A DNA stretch of 64,000 bases from Pseudomonas sp. RIT-PI-r (GCF_001297015.1 NZ_LIGE01000018.1:62001-126000), one strand, 5' to 3'; positions 1 through 9,654 are shown, counted from the first letter of the stretch. Notes: generated by a model not told the origin, from the sequence alone. Translations and numbers: made by a program.

Positions 1-1008
1 ATCAACAAGTTCTACGTATTCGATTTGAGCCCGGACAAGAGTCTGGCGCGCTTCTGCCTGCGCAATAATGTGCCGACGTTCATCATCAGTTGGCGCAACC
101 CGACCAAGGCGCAGCGCGAGTGGGGACTGTCGACCTACATCGACGCACTGAAAGAGGCCGTCGACGTGGTCACCGCGATCACTGGCAGCAAAGACGTCAA
201 CATGCTTGGCGCCTGCTCCGGCGGCATCACCTGCACCGCCCTGCTCGGCCACTACGCGGCGATCGGCGAGAAGAAGGTCAATGCCCTCACCCTGCTGGTC
301 AGCGTGCTCGACACCACACTGGACAGCGATGTCGCCCTGTTCGTCGACGAGCAGACCCTGGAGACCGCCAAGCGTCACTCGTACCAGGCCGGCGTGCTCG
401 AAGGCAAAGACATGGCCAAGGTCTTCGCCTGGATGCGCCCCAACGACCTGATCTGGAACTACTGGGTCAACAACTACCTGCTCGGCAACGAGCCGCCGGT
501 GTTCGACATCCTGTTCTGGAACAACGACACCACACGGTTGCCCGCCGCGTTCCATGGCGACCTGATCGAGATGTTCAAAAACAACCCACTGATTCGCCCC
601 AATGCACTGGAAGTGTGCGGCACGCCGATCGACCTCAAGCAGGTAACGGCCGACATCTTCTCGCTGGCCGGCACCAACGACCACATTACCCCGTGGAAGT
701 CCTGCTACAAGTCGGCGCAGCTGTTTGGCGGCAAGGTCGAATTCGTGCTGTCCAGCAGCGGGCATATCCAGAGCATTCTGAACCCGCCGGGCAACCCGAA
801 ATCCCGTTACATGACCAGCGAAGAAATGGCGGCCAACGCCGATGACTGGCAAGAAAACTCGACCAAGCACACCGATTCCTGGTGGCTGTACTGGCAGGCC
901 TGGCTGGCCGAGCGCTCGGGCGACCTGAAAAAGGCCCCGGTGAAATTGGGCAACAAGGCGTATCCGGCGGGTGAAGCTTCGCCGGGCACTTACGTTCACG
1001 AGCGGTAA
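1..1008 (+). CDS. phaC1: Class II poly(3-hydroxyalkanoate) synthase PhaC1, 5' end outside the window
   Basis: This is the C-terminal part of a PHA synthase, which polymerises (R)-3-hydroxyacyl-CoA into medium-chain-length polyester at the granule surface. The frame is open from base 1, so the start lies upstream of the window. The lipase-like box GACSGG carries the catalytic Cys at bases 214-216. The Asp of NDHITPW (679-681) and the His of SSSGHIQS (763-765) complete the triad. The protein closely resembles the second synthase at 2145-3827 and shares its WRNP, FAWMRPNDLIWNY and PGTYVH blocks. It heads the phaC1-phaZ-phaC2-phaD cluster. The PhaC1 assignment rests on gene order, because PhaC1 precedes PhaZ in pseudomonads. 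Confidence 0.95.
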   Translation: MNKFYVFDLSPDKSLARFCLRNNVPTFIISWRNPTKAQREWGLSTYIDALKEAVDVVTAITGSKDVNMLGACSGGITCTALLGHYAAIGEKKVNALTLLVSVLDTTLDSDVALFVDEQTLETAKRHSYQAGVLEGKDMAKVFAWMRPNDLIWNYWVNNYLLGNEPPVFDILFWNNDTTRLPAAFHGDLIEMFKNNPLIRPNALEVCGTPIDLKQVTADIFSLAGTNDHITPWKSCYKSAQLFGGKVEFVLSSSGHIQSILNPPGNPKSRYMTSEEMAANADDWQENSTKHTDSWWLYWQAWLAERSGDLKKAPVKLGNKAYPAGEASPGTYVHER

Positions 1009-1026
1009 CTGACACCACCCCTTCCC

Positions 1027-1113
1027 TGTAGGAGCTGCCGCAGGCTGCGATCTTTTGACTTTTGATTTTTAAACAACAAGATCAAAAGATCGCAGCCTTC
1101 GGCAGCTCCTACA
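1027..1113. repeat. REP-type inverted pair (GTAGGAGCTGCC family) between phaC1 and phaZ
   Basis: Two copies of a roughly 33-base element face each other: TGTAGGAGCTGCCGCAGG... and its inverse ...GGCAGCTCCTACA, separated by an AT-rich loop. The same family recurs at 4484, 12747, 38680, 44724 and 51757. It would form a strong hairpin in the phaC1-phaZ transcript. Confidence 0.9.
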
Positions 1114-1150
1114 TGGGGTGTGGTGAATTTAAATCCACAGGGCCTGACGC

Positions 1151-2005
1151 ATGCCGCAACCGTTCATATTCCGTACCGTCGATCTGGATGGTCAAACCAT
1201 CCGCACGGCGGTACGTCCCGGCAAGCCTCACTTGACGCCCTTGCTGATTTTCAACGGCATCGGCGCCAACCTGGAGCTGGTGTTTCCGTTTGTCGCGGCG
1301 CTGGACCCGGATCTGGAAGTGATCGCGTTCGACGTGCCTGGTGTCGGCGGCTCCTCGACGCCGAACCGTCCATACCGCTTTCCCGGTCTGGCCAAGCTGA
1401 CCTCGCGCATGCTCGATTACCTCGACTACGGTCAGGTCAACGTCATCGGTGTGTCGTGGGGTGGCGCACTCGCGCAGCAGTTCGCCTACGACTACCCCGA
1501 GCGCTGCAAGAAACTGGTGCTGGCGGCGACCGCTGCCGGTGCGGTAATGGTGCCGGGCAAGCCGAAAGTGCTGTGGATGATGGCCAGTCCGCGACGCTAC
1601 ATTCAGCCGTCCCACGTGATCCGCATCGCGCCGCTGATCTATGGGGGCTCGTTCCGCCGCGATCCGACCCTGGCCGCCAGTCACGCCGCAAAAGTGCGTT
1701 CGGCAGGCAAGCTCGGTTACTACTGGCAACTCTTTGCTGGCCTCGGCTGGACCAGCATTCACTGGCTGCACAAGATCCATCAGCCGACGCTGGTACTCGC
1801 CGGCGACGACGATCCACTGATCCCGTTGATAAACATGCGCATGCTCGCCTGGCGCATTCCCAACGCGCAACTGCACATCATCGACGACGGTCATCTGTTC
1901 CTGATTACCCGCGCCGAAGCGGTGGCGCCGATCATCATGAAATTCCTCCAGGAGGAACGTCAGCGCGCGGTGATGCACCCGCATCCGACACCGCTCGGCG
2001 GTTAA
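1151..2005 (+). CDS. phaZ: Intracellular medium-chain-length PHA depolymerase PhaZ
   Basis: PhaZ is a granule-bound serine hydrolase that releases 3-hydroxy fatty acids from stored PHA. The 284-residue protein has an alpha/beta-hydrolase fold. The nucleophile elbow GVSWGG places Ser at residue 102, and Asp221 (AGDDDP) and His248 (DDGHLF) complete the triad. These positions agree with those known for pseudomonad PhaZ. An oxyanion-type NGIG segment lies near residue 35. No signal peptide is visible, which fits an intracellular enzyme. It sits between the two synthase genes, so synthesis and mobilisation are encoded together. The start ATG follows a REP hairpin and there is no strong Shine-Dalgarno sequence. 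Confidence 0.96.
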   Translation: MPQPFIFRTVDLDGQTIRTAVRPGKPHLTPLLIFNGIGANLELVFPFVAALDPDLEVIAFDVPGVGGSSTPNRPYRFPGLAKLTSRMLDYLDYGQVNVIGVSWGGALAQQFAYDYPERCKKLVLAATAAGAVMVPGKPKVLWMMASPRRYIQPSHVIRIAPLIYGGSFRRDPTLAASHAAKVRSAGKLGYYWQLFAGLGWTSIHWLHKIHQPTLVLAGDDDPLIPLINMRMLAWRIPNAQLHIIDDGHLFLITRAEAVAPIIMKFLQEERQRAVMHPHPTPLGG

Positions 2006-2144
2006 CCCCGGCGGCAGGCTTTATGCAGGCCTTTGGCAAAGAGTGCGCGGCAGGACGCCGCGCAGGCAGCAACCCGCAACAGCGTCTATGGTGTTCTGGT
2101 TCGGTGAGTGTGTTTTTGGCCTGAAGACGAAGGAGTGTTGAGTC

Positions 2145-3827
2145 ATGCGCGACAAACCAGCGACGGGCGGAGTGCCCAGCCCCGCCGTGTTCATCAACGC
2201 ACAGAGTGCGATCACCGGATTGCGCGGTCGCGACTTGCTTTCGACCCTGCGCAGCGTGGCCGCCCACGGTTTGCGTAACCCGGTGCACAGCGCGAAACAC
2301 GCCTTGAAGCTCGGCGGCCAGTTGGGCCGCGTGCTGCTCGGGGAAACCCTGCACCCGACCAATCCGAACGACAGTCGTTTCGCTGACCCGGCGTGGAGCC
2401 TGAATCCTTTTTATCGCCGTAGCCTGCAGGCTTATCTGGCCTGGCAGAAACAGGTCAAAAGCTGGATCGACGAAAGCAACATGAACCCGGAGGATCGCGC
2501 CCGGGCGCACTTCGCCTTCACCCTGCTCAACGACGCCGTGGCGCCCTCAAACACGCTGCTCAATCCGCTGGCGGTCAAAGAGTTGTTCAACTCCGGCGGG
2601 CACAGTCTGGTGCGCGGTCTCAGTCATTTGTTCGATGATCTGCTGCACAACGACGGCTTGCCCCGCCAAGTGACCAAACAGGCTTTCGAGGTCGGCAAGA
2701 CCGTCGCCACCACCACCGGCTCGGTGGTGTTTCGCAATGAGCTGCTTGAGCTGATCCAGTACAAGCCGATGAGCGAAAAGCAGTACGCCAAGCCGCTGCT
2801 GGTGGTGCCGCCGCAAATCAACAAGTACTACATTTTCGACCTCAGCCCGCAGAACAGCTTCGTCCAGTACGCACTGAAGAACGGCCTGCAGACCTTCATG
2901 ATCAGCTGGCGCAATCCCGATGTGCGCCATCGCGAATGGGGCCTGTCGACCTACGTCGAAGCAGTGGAAGAAGCGATGAACATCTGCCGGGCGATCACCG
3001 GCGCCCGTGAGGTCAATCTGATGGGGGCTTGCGCTGGAGGGCTGACCATCGCCGCCCTGCAAGGCCACCTGCAGGCCAAGCGGCAGCTGCGCCGGGTCTC
3101 CAGCGCGACCTATCTGGTCAGCCTGCTCGACAGCGAAATCGAAACCTCGGCCACGCTGTTCGCCGATGAGCAAACCCTCGAAGCCGCCAAGCGTCGCTCC
3201 TATCAGAAAGGCGTGCTCGAAGGTCGCGACATGGCCAAAGTCTTCGCCTGGATGCGCCCCAACGATTTGATCTGGAGCTACTTCGTCAACAACTACCTCT
3301 TGGGCAAAGAGCCGCCGGCCTTCGACATCCTCTACTGGAACAACGACAACACCCGTCTGCCCGCCGCGTTCCACGGTGATTTGCTGGACTTCTTCAAGCA
3401 CAACCCGCTGACCCATCCGGGTGGGCTTGAGGTCTGTGGCACGCCGATCGACTTGCAGAAAGTCACCGTCGACAGCTTCAGCGTCGCCGGCATGAACGAC
3501 CACATCACGCCGTGGGACGCGGTGTATCGCTCGACCCTGCTGCTCGGCGGCGACCGACGCTTCGTGCTGTCCAACAGCGGTCACGTGCAGAGCATTCTCA
3601 ACCCGCCGAGCAACCCGAAAGCCGCGTACGTCGAGAACGGCAAGATGAGCAGCGACCCGCGCGCCTGGTACTACGACGCCAAACACGTCGACGGCAGCTG
3701 GTGGCCGCAGTGGCTGGAGTGGATTCAGCAGCGCTCCGGCGCACAACACGAAACCACCTTTACCCTCGGCAACCCGAACTATCCACCGATGGAGGCCGCG
3801 CCCGGTACTTACGTGCATGTGCGCTGA
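2145..3827 (+). CDS. phaC2: Class II poly(3-hydroxyalkanoate) synthase PhaC2
   Basis: This is the second medium-chain-length PHA synthase. The 560-residue length is normal for class II enzymes. It has an N-terminal PhaC_N region (about 1-200) and an alpha/beta-hydrolase core. The triad is Cys296 in GACAGG, Asp452 in GMNDHITPW and His480 in SNSGHVQS. The C-terminus PGTYVHVR is nearly the same as in the upstream synthase, consistent with an old gene duplication flanking phaZ. The Shine-Dalgarno AAGGAG lies about 10 bases before the ATG. It is transcribed with phaZ upstream and phaD 29 bases downstream. Confidence 0.97.
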   Translation: MRDKPATGGVPSPAVFINAQSAITGLRGRDLLSTLRSVAAHGLRNPVHSAKHALKLGGQLGRVLLGETLHPTNPNDSRFADPAWSLNPFYRRSLQAYLAWQKQVKSWIDESNMNPEDRARAHFAFTLLNDAVAPSNTLLNPLAVKELFNSGGHSLVRGLSHLFDDLLHNDGLPRQVTKQAFEVGKTVATTTGSVVFRNELLELIQYKPMSEKQYAKPLLVVPPQINKYYIFDLSPQNSFVQYALKNGLQTFMISWRNPDVRHREWGLSTYVEAVEEAMNICRAITGAREVNLMGACAGGLTIAALQGHLQAKRQLRRVSSATYLVSLLDSEIETSATLFADEQTLEAAKRRSYQKGVLEGRDMAKVFAWMRPNDLIWSYFVNNYLLGKEPPAFDILYWNNDNTRLPAAFHGDLLDFFKHNPLTHPGGLEVCGTPIDLQKVTVDSFSVAGMNDHITPWDAVYRSTLLLGGDRRFVLSNSGHVQSILNPPSNPKAAYVENGKMSSDPRAWYYDAKHVDGSWWPQWLEWIQQRSGAQHETTFTLGNPNYPPMEAAPGTYVHVR

Positions 3828-3856
3828 CGCTTAACCGAACTTTCTAAGAAGACTGG

Positions 3857-4477
3857 ATGAAAACCCGCGACCGGATTCTCGAATGTGCTTTGCAACTGTT
3901 CAACGAAAAGGGCGAGCCGAACGTCTCCACCATGGAGGTGGCCAACGAAATGGGGATCAGCCCCGGCAACCTTTACTACCACTTCCACGGCAAGGAGCCG
4001 TTGATACTCGGGTTGTTCGAACGCTTTCAGAATGAACTGGCGCCACTGCTCGATCCGCCGGCGGATGTGGAACTGGCGCCGGAGGATTACTGGCTGTTTT
4101 TGCACTTGATTGTCGAGCGGTTGGCGCAGTACCGGTTTCTGTTCCAGGACCTGTCGAATCTCGCCGGGCGGTTGCCGAAGCTGGCCAAGGGGATTCGTCA
4201 TCTGCTCAATGCGCTGAAGCGCACGCTGGCGTCGTTGTTGGCGCGGTTGAAGGCAGGAGGGCAGTTGGTCAGTGATACGCAGGCGTTGGGGCAGTTGGTG
4301 GAGCAGATCACCATGACGTTGCTGTTTTCGCTGGATTATCAGCGGATTCTGGATCGTGAGGGTGAGGTGCGGTTGGTCGTGTATCAGATCATGATGTTGG
4401 TGGCGCCGCACCTGCTGCCGCCGGTGAAGGTCGCGACCGAACGCATGGCCCTGCAATACCTCGAAGACCACGAGTAA
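3857..4477 (+). CDS. phaD: TetR-family regulator of PHA genes PhaD
   Basis: The protein has 206 residues and a TetR N-terminal helix-turn-helix (about 3-50), with the typical stretch MEVANEMGISPGNLYYHF for the recognition helices. The C-terminal helical region is the ligand-binding domain. PhaD is known in pseudomonads as an activator of the phaC1 and phaI promoters that responds to a fatty-acid-derived CoA intermediate. That function is taken from the family and its position as the last gene of the phaC1ZC2D unit. It is convergent with phaF, and a REP pair and a terminator separate them. Confidence 0.93.
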   Translation: MKTRDRILECALQLFNEKGEPNVSTMEVANEMGISPGNLYYHFHGKEPLILGLFERFQNELAPLLDPPADVELAPEDYWLFLHLIVERLAQYRFLFQDLSNLAGRLPKLAKGIRHLLNALKRTLASLLARLKAGGQLVSDTQALGQLVEQITMTLLFSLDYQRILDREGEVRLVVYQIMMLVAPHLLPPVKVATERMALQYLEDHE

Positions 4478-4483
4478 CCCGGA

Positions 4484-4566
4484 ATCAAAAGATCGCAGCC
4501 TTCGGCAGCTCCTACAGGGGGAATGTGTACCTCTGTAGGAGCTGCCGAAGGCTGCGATCTTTTGAT
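4484..4566. repeat. REP-type inverted pair between phaD and phaF
   Basis: Inverted copies of the GTAGGAGCTGCC...GCGATCTTTTGAT element, here in tail-to-tail order (ATCAAAAGATCGCAGCC first). It lies in the convergent phaD/phaF gap. Confidence 0.9.
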
Positions 4567-4575
4567 CTTCAAACA

Positions 4576-4607
4576 AAAACGCCCGACCTTCACAGGCCGG
4601 GCGTTTT
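4576..4607. terminator. Bidirectional rho-independent terminator between phaD and phaF
   Basis: The arms AAAACGCCCG and CGGGCGTTTT enclose a short loop, with A-rich and T-rich flanks on either side. It can therefore end both phaD transcription (+) and phaF transcription (-). Confidence 0.85.
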
Positions 4608-4623
4608 GTTTTTCCCTGAAAAA

Positions 4624-5550
4624 TCAGGACTGACTGGTTGGCGTCGACGGGGTCGATGCAGCAGTCGGGGTTGCCGCCGGAGTCGGTGCGGCGGCGGAGT
4701 TCGACGCGCTCACCGGAGCTGTCGGGGTGGCCGGCTTGGCTGCAGCAGGTGCTGCTGGCTTCGGCGCTGCGGCTTTCGGCGCGGCCGGTTTTTTCACTGC
4801 CGGTTTTTTCGCCGCAGCCGGTTTGGCTGCTGGCTTGGCAGCCGGTTTGGCGGCAGCGGTTTTCGCGGCTGGCTTGGCGGCTGGTTTCGCTGCAGTTTTG
4901 GCCGCAGGTTTTGCAGCTGGTTTGGCTGCGGCTTTGGCGGCAACCGGTTTGGCGGCTGCTTTGGCTGCTGGCTTGGCGGCAGCGGTTTTGGCTGCAGGCT
5001 TGGCCGCTGCTTTTGCCGCGGGTTTAGCGGCAGCTTTAGCCAATGGCTTGGCAGCGGATTTTGCCGCGGGTTTGGCCGCTGCGGTTTTCGCTGCCGGTTT
5101 TGCTGCCGCGGGTTTGGCCGCCACAGGCTGAGCCTTCAGACCGGTGAGTTTTTCGATCTGCCTGGTCAGTGTGTCGACCTTGCTGTTAAGTGCCTTGACC
5201 TCATTGCGGCTCGGTACGCCCAGGCGCGAGATAGCGCTGTTCAGGCGCTTGTCGAAAGCCCCTTCCAGCTCGTCCCACTTGCCCAGTGCACGATCTTTCA
5301 CGCCGCTGATGCGCGACTTCGCCGAGGAAGCGGAGTCCTTCGCTGCATCGACTTTTTTGCCGACTGCAGACTTGGTGAGCTTCTCGGCTTTCTCGCCGTC
5401 TTTGACCAATGTATCGAAGAGCTTGCTGCCGTCAGTGTCGATCTTCGAGTACACGCCTAAACCAGCCAGCCAGATTTTGCGGGAGTAGGATTCGACCTTC
5501 CCGACCCACGAGCTGCTATCTTTTTTATCAGTAGTCTTTTTGCCAGCCAT
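4624..5550 (-). CDS. phaF: PHA granule-associated, histone H1-like protein PhaF
   Basis: PhaF is a phasin that coats PHA granules and binds DNA, helping granules segregate at division. The 308 residues fall into two parts. The N-terminal phasin domain (about 1-145) contains SYSRKIWLAGLGVYSK and a leucine-rich oligomerisation segment around VDTLTRQIEKLTGLK. The C-terminal half (about 146-255) consists of Ala-Lys-Pro-Ala repeats like eukaryotic histone H1 tails, followed by an Ala/Pro/Thr tail. The repeat tract is highly repetitive at DNA level, so its length may vary between strains or be misassembled. It follows phaI on the same strand with a 10-base gap. Confidence 0.95.
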   Translation of the reverse strand: MAGKKTTDKKDSSSWVGKVESYSRKIWLAGLGVYSKIDTDGSKLFDTLVKDGEKAEKLTKSAVGKKVDAAKDSASSAKSRISGVKDRALGKWDELEGAFDKRLNSAISRLGVPSRNEVKALNSKVDTLTRQIEKLTGLKAQPVAAKPAAAKPAAKTAAAKPAAKSAAKPLAKAAAKPAAKAAAKPAAKTAAAKPAAKAAAKPVAAKAAAKPAAKPAAKTAAKPAAKPAAKTAAAKPAAKPAAKPAAAKKPAVKKPAAPKAAAPKPAAPAAAKPATPTAPVSASNSAAAPTPAATPTAASTPSTPTSQS

Positions 5551-5560
5551 CCCGTTCTCC

Positions 5561-5983
5561 TTAAGATTTACGCGCGACGCGTTCGAGCAATGCCGTCAGC
5601 TCATCGAGCTTAGCAGAGAGTGTCTCAACGTCATGTTTAGACGGAATGCCGATACGATTCAAGGCGCTTGCTACACGGGAGTCGAACGCCTTCTCGACCT
5701 TGTCGAGCTGAACCTCGACGCGACCTTTGAATGAACTCACTTCACCCTTGGCTTCATCGATCTCGGCGTTGGCCGCTTCGAGTTTTTCGGTGACGACTTT
5801 TTTGCCTTTCTTTTCAACAGTTTGACCGGCTTTGATCAGCTCTTGAAAGTAGTCACTGCCCTCTTGGCCAACCTTGGCGTAGGCACCCAGGCCTGCCAGC
5901 CAGATCTTGCGGGCATAGGATTTGACGTCGCTCAGAGCAGTTGTCGAAGCGTCGATTTTTTTCTTCAAAATAACTTTGGCCAT
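5561..5983 (-). CDS. phaI: PHA granule-associated phasin PhaI
   Basis: A 140-residue phasin homologous to the N-terminal half of PhaF: compare SYARKIWLAGLGAYAKVGQEG with the PhaF segment SYSRKIWLAGLGVYSK. It lacks the Ala-Lys-Pro tail. The start was placed at MAKVILKKK because the upstream in-frame codons have no phasin similarity, and a GAGGTGCACC Shine-Dalgarno-like stretch precedes this ATG. It is the first gene of the phaI-phaF operon, which is normally controlled by PhaD. Confidence 0.94.
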   Translation of the reverse strand: MAKVILKKKIDASTTALSDVKSYARKIWLAGLGAYAKVGQEGSDYFQELIKAGQTVEKKGKKVVTEKLEAANAEIDEAKGEVSSFKGRVEVQLDKVEKAFDSRVASALNRIGIPSKHDVETLSAKLDELTALLERVARKS

Positions 5984-6114
5984 GGTGCACCTCACGCGCA
6001 GAAGGTTTGAGGAACTGCCCGCGAAAGTGTCGGGCTCAGGCACAAAGTAGGCAGAAAAATTAGAAACGGCACCCTAACAACTGACATAAAAGCTCGGGTG
6101 CACCACAAAATAAA

Positions 6115-6205
6115 TGTAGGAGTGAGCCTGCTCGCGATAGCGGTGTATCAGTCAAAAAATGATGTCGACTGACAGACCGCTATCGCGAGCAGGCTCACTC
6201 CTACA
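6115..6205. repeat. REP-type inverted pair (GTAGGAGTGAGCCTGCTCGCGA family)
   Basis: Two inverted copies of the second repeat family in this window, TGTAGGAGTGAGCCTGCTCG... and ...GAGCAGGCTCACTCCTACA, lie in the gap between phaI and the downstream small gene. Other copies are at 26240, 36533, 41584, 46646 and 60577. Confidence 0.9.
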
Positions 6206-6217
6206 GGGGATCGTGTT

Positions 6218-6493
6218 TCAGACCAAAGCTTTGTCGAGGGCTTTTTCGATTTCGGCTTTGATCATGCCGCTCATGGCCGACATCATCAGGCCCAGCTCAA
6301 CGTCGACCTTGATCGAATCGTCCGCCACATGCACCGCACCTTTCACACCCGAGCGCTTGAGATTCAGGGTGTCACCCGACCATTGCGGCTCCAGGCCATA
6401 TTGCTCGGAGAGTTTCTGCGCCAGCTTGTCGGCCTTCTCGCGGGCGGCTTCCTTGCCCAGGTTGTGGGCACGCTCAACAGTGATTTTGGCCAT
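6218..6493 (-). CDS. Small polyhydroxyalkanoic acid system family protein
   Basis: A 91-residue protein starting MAKITVERAH and ending in a helical segment IKAEIEKALDKALV. It matches what I recall of the small PHA granule-region family (PHA_gran_rgn type) found beside phaI/phaF in pseudomonads. Its molecular function is unknown. The start was chosen at the internal Met, because the longer upstream reading frame is Arg/Ser rich without family features and a purine-rich AGGAGTCA site precedes this ATG. It is divergent from ubiE. Confidence 0.8.
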   Translation of the reverse strand: MAKITVERAHNLGKEAAREKADKLAQKLSEQYGLEPQWSGDTLNLKRSGVKGAVHVADDSIKVDVELGLMMSAMSGMIKAEIEKALDKALV

Positions 6494-6659
6494 TGATTGA
6501 CTCCTGCTTTTTGAATGGGGCGAAAAAGATGTGTCGGTAAATCTTGACCGCCGCTGCGGCAAATCGTCCCGAAGGTTGCCCATCTTACCTTTAGCCATTC
6601 CAAGACAAAGCATGGCTTGGGGATTAGAATGTCGCGCATTCTCTTTTGGTGACAGCGAT

Positions 6660-7430
6660 ATGACTGATCAGCGCAAAGGCAGCGATGCCGAACCCACCAC
6701 TCACTTCGGCTTCAAAAACGTTCCGGAAAGCCAGAAAGCGGAAAAAGTCGCTGAGGTTTTCCACTCGGTAGCCGCCAAGTACGACCTGATGAACGACCTT
6801 CTGTCGGGCGGCATGCACCGTCTGTGGAAGCGTTTCGCGATCGAACTGTCGGGCGTGCGCAGCGGTAACCGCGTGCTGGACATCGCCGGTGGTACCGGTG
6901 ACCTGACCAAAAAGTTCTCGCATCTGGTTGGCCCTACCGGTCAGGTGGTATTGGCCGACATCAACGAATCGATGCTCAAGGTCGGCCGTGACCGCCTGCT
7001 CGATCTGGGTGTCGCCGGCAACGTCGAATTCGTTCAGGCGGACGCGGAAAAGCTGCCGTTCCCGGACAACCACTTCGACTGCGTGACCATCGCCTTCGGC
7101 CTGCGCAACGTGACGCACAAAGAAGACGCCCTGCGTTCGATGCTGCGCGTGCTCAAGCCGGGCGGGCGTCTGCTGGTGCTGGAATTCTCCAAGCCGACCA
7201 ACGCGCTGATGTCGAAAGCCTACGACGCTTACTCGTTCGCCTTCATGCCGCTGATGGGCAAGCTGATCACCAACGACTCGGAAAGCTATCGCTACCTGGC
7301 CGAATCGATCCGCATGCACCCGAATCAGGAAACCCTGAAGTCGATGATGGTCGACGCCGGTTTCGACCGCGTGACCTATCACAACATGACCGCAGGCATC
7401 GTCGCCCTGCACCGTGGCATCAAGCCCTGA
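6660..7430 (+). CDS. ubiE: Ubiquinone/menaquinone biosynthesis C-methyltransferase UbiE
   Basis: UbiE methylates carbon 2 of the demethoxy-quinol ring in ubiquinone synthesis using S-adenosylmethionine. The 256-residue class I methyltransferase has motif [13 protein letters not shown] (about residues 75-86). The conserved family signatures [17 protein letters not shown] and [17 protein letters not shown] are also present. The start MTDQRKGSD was chosen over longer in-frame starts because of family length. It opens the ubiE-ubiJ-ubiB operon, and its stop overlaps the ubiJ start by one base. Confidence 0.97.
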   Translation: MTDQRKGSDAEPTTHFGFKNVPESQKAEKVAEVFHSVAAKYDLMNDLLSGGMHRLWKRFAIELSGVRSGNRVLDIAGGTGDLTKKFSHLVGPTGQVVLADINESMLKVGRDRLLDLGVAGNVEFVQADAEKLPFPDNHFDCVTIAFGLRNVTHKEDALRSMLRVLKPGGRLLVLEFSKPTNALMSKAYDAYSFAFMPLMGKLITNDSESYRYLAESIRMHPNQETLKSMMVDAGFDRVTYHNMTAGIVALHRGIKP

Positions 7431-8053
7431 TGTTGCTCACCGGGCTGCTCGCCAGCGTTGAACTCGGCCTCAACCGGGTGCTGCGTCTCGACAGCACGGC
7501 GCTGCCGCGGCTGGCGCATTTGACCGGCAAGGTGATTGCCGTCGACTGCCGCAGCCCGGCGCTGCAACTGTTCATCCTGCCGAGCGACGAAGGTCTGATG
7601 CTGGCCTCGCACTGGGAAACCGCTGTCGACTGCACCCTGCGCGCGCCGGCCTCCAGCCTGATCAAACTGGCCGTGAGCAAAGACAAGACTGCGGTGCTGC
7701 ACGCCCCGGAAGTCGAGCTTGATGGCGACAGCGGCGTGCTGCTGGAGCTGGCCGGCGTGCTGCAGGATCTTGAGCTGGACTGGGAGTACGAACTCTCGCG
7801 CTGGCTCGGTCCGGTCGCCACGCAGCTGGTCGGTGGCCATCTGCGCAGTCGCGCACGCTGGTATCAACAAGGATTTGCCAGCCTCAACCAGAATCTCGCC
7901 GAATACCTCGCCGAAGAATCGCGCACCCTCGTCGGGCAGCGCGAAGCCGAAGCACGGTTCAGCGAACTGGACCGGATCAAACTTGATCTGGAACGTCTCG
8001 AGGCGCGTTTCGAGCGCCTTTCCCGATCCCTCGACCCAAGCGATAACGCATGA
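7430..8053 (+). CDS. ubiJ: Ubiquinone biosynthesis accessory factor UbiJ (SCP2 domain)
   Basis: A 207-residue protein with an N-terminal SCP2 sterol-carrier-like lipid-binding domain (about 15-115). It ends with a coiled-coil C-terminus, [20 protein letters not shown]. UbiJ with UbiK supports the soluble ubiquinone-synthesis complex. Identity rests on the SCP2 pattern and the invariant ubiE-ubiJ-ubiB order. It overlaps ubiB by four bases (ATGA), which implies translational coupling. Confidence 0.92.
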   Translation: MLLTGLLASVELGLNRVLRLDSTALPRLAHLTGKVIAVDCRSPALQLFILPSDEGLMLASHWETAVDCTLRAPASSLIKLAVSKDKTAVLHAPEVELDGDSGVLLELAGVLQDLELDWEYELSRWLGPVATQLVGGHLRSRARWYQQGFASLNQNLAEYLAEESRTLVGQREAEARFSELDRIKLDLERLEARFERLSRSLDPSDNA

Positions 8054-9654
8054 AGCTGCTTGCCGTCCGCCGTTTGTTGCGCATCCAGCGCGTCGTGATC
8101 CGCTACCGCCTCGATGATCTGCTGTTCGATCTGCCGCTGCCCTGGTTTCTCCTGGCGCTGCGCTATGTGCTGCCGTGGCGCTGGTTCCCGCGCAAGCCGC
8201 TGGAGCTGAGCCGGGGTGCGCGTTTGCGTCTGGCGTTGCAGGATCTCGGGCCGATCTTCATCAAGTTCGGGCAGATTCTTTCGACTCGCCGCGACCTGCT
8301 GCCGGAAGACATCGCCGATGAGCTGATGTTGTTGCAGGACCGCGTGCCGCCATTCGATTCGCAACTGTCGATCAAACTGATCGAAGAACAGTTGGGTAAA
8401 AAAATCAGTGAAGTGTTCAGCCGTTTCGACGTCGAACCGCTGGCCTCGGCATCGGTGGCGCAGGTGCATGCCGCGCAGCTGAAAACCGGCGAAGAAGTCG
8501 TGGTCAAGGTGATCCGCCCTGGTTTGAAAGCGGTGATCGCGCAGGATCTGGCGTGGCTGTTCATCCTCGCCCGCGCCGCTGAAAAGCTCTCGGCCGACGC
8601 GCGTCTGCTGCACCCGGTCGATGTGGTCCAGGACTACGAAAAAACCATCTACGACGAATTGGATCTGCTGCGCGAGGCGGCCAACGCCAGCCAGTTGAAG
8701 CGCAACTTCGAAGGTTCGCCGCTGCTCTACGTGCCGCAAGTGTATTGGGACTGGTGCCGGCCGAAAGTGCTGGTGATGGAGCGCATCTACGGCATTCAGG
8801 TGACGGATCTGGCGACCCTCGCCGACCAGCGCACCGACATGAAAATGCTCGCCGAACGCGGTGTGGAGATTTTCTTCACCCAAGTGTTCCGCGACAGTTT
8901 CTTCCACGCCGACATGCACCCCGGCAACATTTTCGTCAGTACCGTCAATCCGTGGAGCCCGCAGTACATTGCGATCGACTGCGGCATCGTCGGCAGCCTG
9001 ACCCCGGAAGATCAGGATTATCTGGCCCGCAACCTGTTCGCCTTCTTCAAGCGTGACTACCGCCGCGTGGCGCAATTGCACATCGATTCGGGTTGGGTGC
9101 CGGCGGAAACCAAACTCAACGAATTCGAAGCGGCGATCCGCACCGTGTGCGAACCGATCTTCGAAAAACCGTTAAAAGATATTTCATTTGGCCAGGTGCT
9201 GATGCGCCTGTTCCAGACTGCGCGGCGCTTCAACATGGAAGTGCAACCGCAACTGGTGCTGCTGCAAAAGACCCTGCTGAACATCGAAGGCCTCGGCCGT
9301 CAGCTGTACCCGGATCTGGATCTGTGGAACACCGCGCAGCCGTTTCTCGAACGCTGGATGCGCGAACGCGTCAGCCCGAAAGCCTTGCTCGGCAACGTGC
9401 AGAGCCAGTTCGAGCAACTGCCGCACCTGGCGAATATGGCCCGCGATCTGCTCGAACGCATGTCCCAGCCGCACGCCTACGATCCGCCGCCACCGTGGCA
9501 TAAACGCAAGGATGACTGGTTCCTGCGCCTGCTCGGGTGCGCGCATCTGGCCGGCGGGGTGATCCCCGCCCTCGGTGGTCCGTTGCACGAATTGGGGCAT
9601 TGGCCGGCCGGAATCATGGTGGCCGTGGGCTTGTATCTGGTCGTTCGCCGATAG
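8050..9654 (+). CDS. ubiB: Atypical kinase/ATPase UbiB for ubiquinone biosynthesis
   Basis: A 534-residue ADCK/UbiB family protein. The family-specific KxGQ motif appears as [11 protein letters not shown] (about 74-84). The Ala-rich nucleotide loop [11 protein letters not shown] replaces the usual Gly-rich loop, and the catalytic region includes [13 protein letters not shown] and [10 protein letters not shown]. Two hydrophobic C-terminal segments (about 495-530) anchor it in the inner membrane. UbiB is required for ubiquinone synthesis, probably by extracting hydrophobic intermediates. It is translationally coupled to ubiJ. Confidence 0.97.
   Translation: MKLLAVRRLLRIQRVVIRYRLDDLLFDLPLPWFLLALRYVLPWRWFPRKPLELSRGARLRLALQDLGPIFIKFGQILSTRRDLLPEDIADELMLLQDRVPPFDSQLSIKLIEEQLGKKISEVFSRFDVEPLASASVAQVHAAQLKTGEEVVVKVIRPGLKAVIAQDLAWLFILARAAEKLSADARLLHPVDVVQDYEKTIYDELDLLREAANASQLKRNFEGSPLLYVPQVYWDWCRPKVLVMERIYGIQVTDLATLADQRTDMKMLAERGVEIFFTQVFRDSFFHADMHPGNIFVSTVNPWSPQYIAIDCGIVGSLTPEDQDYLARNLFAFFKRDYRRVAQLHIDSGWVPAETKLNEFEAAIRTVCEPIFEKPLKDISFGQVLMRLFQTARRFNMEVQPQLVLLQKTLLNIEGLGRQLYPDLDLWNTAQPFLERWMRERVSPKALLGNVQSQFEQLPHLANMARDLLERMSQPHAYDPPPPWHKRKDDWFLRLLGCAHLAGGVIPALGGPLHELGHWPAGIMVAVGLYLVVRR

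Noticed and set aside
2547..3818. 423-codon - strand frame opposite phaC2
   Set aside because: phaC2 is certain on the + strand, and the antisense product has no domain pattern.
4525..5460. Cys/Gly/Arg-rich + strand frame opposite phaF, which looks like a repeat protein
   Set aside because: The repetitiveness comes from the Ala-Lys-Pro repeat DNA of phaF read in reverse.
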